Part shown: positions 4,993-5,302 of the stretch, piece by piece
Layout of the letters: the number at the start of each line of letters is the position of its first letter
How positions within the stretch are numbered: the first letter of the stretch is position 1
Assembly: GCA_020853075.1 (NCBI GenBank)
Contig: JADYZS010000287.1
Span: 1-5,302, forward strand
Direction: 5' to 3'
DNA length: 5,302 nt
Source of the DNA: Anaerolineae bacterium
GTDB lineage: Bacteria > Chloroflexota > Anaerolineae > JADYZS01
Translations under genes and position numbers: made by a program
The notes under the pieces: model-generated
The model's input: the letters and a program-made list of their open reading frames with translations, nothing else
Told to the model about the DNA's origin: nothing
The model's database searches: none

Positions 4993-5302
4993 TCAACGGG
5001 CGGCTTGCCCTCGCCATTCGTCCCGCAGAACGCTCATCCACAAGAGGTCGCGGTAGTGGCCGTTGCGGAAGCCTGCCTGCCGCCACCGCCCCTCGTGGAT
5101 GAAGCCGACCTTCTCGTAAGCGTGGATGCCGCGCGCGTTGTCGGCATAGACACCCAAATCGACGCGGTGCAGATTCAACTGCTGGAAGAGGTAATCCACC
5201 AGGGTTCGTAAAGCATCCTGGCCCAGCCCTTTGTCCCACAGGTCTTTCTCGCCGATGAAGATGCCAACCTCGGCCTTGCCGTTGTGGTGGTCTATGTTGT
5301 GC
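4993..5302 (-). CDS. GNAT N-acetyltransferase, RimJ/RimL-like (partial)
   Basis: The gene reads leftward, ends with TGA at 4993-4995 and is open to the window edge, so only the last 102 residues are seen and the start is missing. The product would transfer acetyl from acetyl-CoA to an amine, either a protein N-terminus or a small molecule; the substrate is unknown. Within the visible part, AEVGIFIGEKDLWDKGLG (10-27) gives the β4 strand and a pyrophosphate-binding loop of the WxKGxG type found in this subgroup. Then LNLHRVDLGVYADNARGIHA (42-61) and YEKVGFIHEGRWRQAGFRNG (62-81) form the C-terminal core. N55 and Y62 match the usual CoA-contacting Asn and the conserved Tyr. The shorter GTG-started reading from 5199 would lack the acetyl-CoA loop and is rejected. 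It converges with the membrane protein gene and no hairpin terminator is visible in the 30-bp gap. Confidence 0.9.
   Translation of the reverse strand, partial: HNIDHHNGKAEVGIFIGEKDLWDKGLGQDALRTLVDYLFQQLNLHRVDLGVYADNARGIHAYEKVGFIHEGRWRQAGFRNGHYRDLLWMSVLRDEWRGQAAR

Noticed and set aside
5005..5211. Small + strand frame opposite the acetyltransferase
   Set aside because: The - strand reading carries the full GNAT core. The + strand product has no features and no ribosome binding site of note.

Overview
The window looks like a stretch of a GC-rich bacterial chromosome, most plausibly from Chloroflexota (an Anaerolineae/Caldilineae-type lineage). This is inferred from three things: a Reg_prop β-propeller lipoprotein, a polytopic GT-C-like protein of a type I associate with that phylum, and dispersed palindromic intergenic repeats built on CCCTCACCCC and ACCACGGAGACAC cores. 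No rRNA or marker gene is present, so the assignment is tentative.

Layout: three complete genes on the + strand are followed by the 3' part of one gene on the - strand. (1) 200-1258 encodes a DUF2961/GH172-type glycoside hydrolase, with an extended -10 promoter and a near-perfect Shine-Dalgarno. (2) 1470-3440 encodes a secreted, probably lipid-anchored protein. It has a Pro/Thr-rich linker and 14 Reg_prop-like units, consistent with two seven-bladed propellers, and no signalling output domain. (3) 3604-4962 encodes a polytopic membrane protein with GT-C-like features. A good -35/-10 pair predicts transcription starting exactly at the ATG (leaderless mRNA). (4) 4993-5302 (-) is the C-terminal part of a RimJ/RimL-like GNAT acetyltransferase, convergent with gene 3 and cut by the window edge.

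Each + strand gene is preceded by a gap containing an inverted repeat of a different kind. There is a perfect 27-bp-stem palindrome at 41-96, with a degenerate relative at 1266-1322. A roughly 116-bp imperfect palindrome at 1348-1463 includes the gene 2 ribosome binding site. An interrupted ACCACGGAGACAC-type palindrome lies at 3456-3555. These gaps, and the separate expression signals for genes 1 and 3, argue against a single tight operon. The shared theme is only loosely carbohydrate or envelope related: a sugar hydrolase, a surface propeller and a possible membrane glycosyltransferase. I see no evidence that they form one pathway.

Positions 1-40 hold no identifiable gene. One reading frame reaches a stop at 19-21 and could be the tail of an upstream gene, but this cannot be confirmed. 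I find no RNA gene, CRISPR array, transposase or clear novel defence system. The most unusual signals are the intergenic palindromes and the predicted leaderless promoter.
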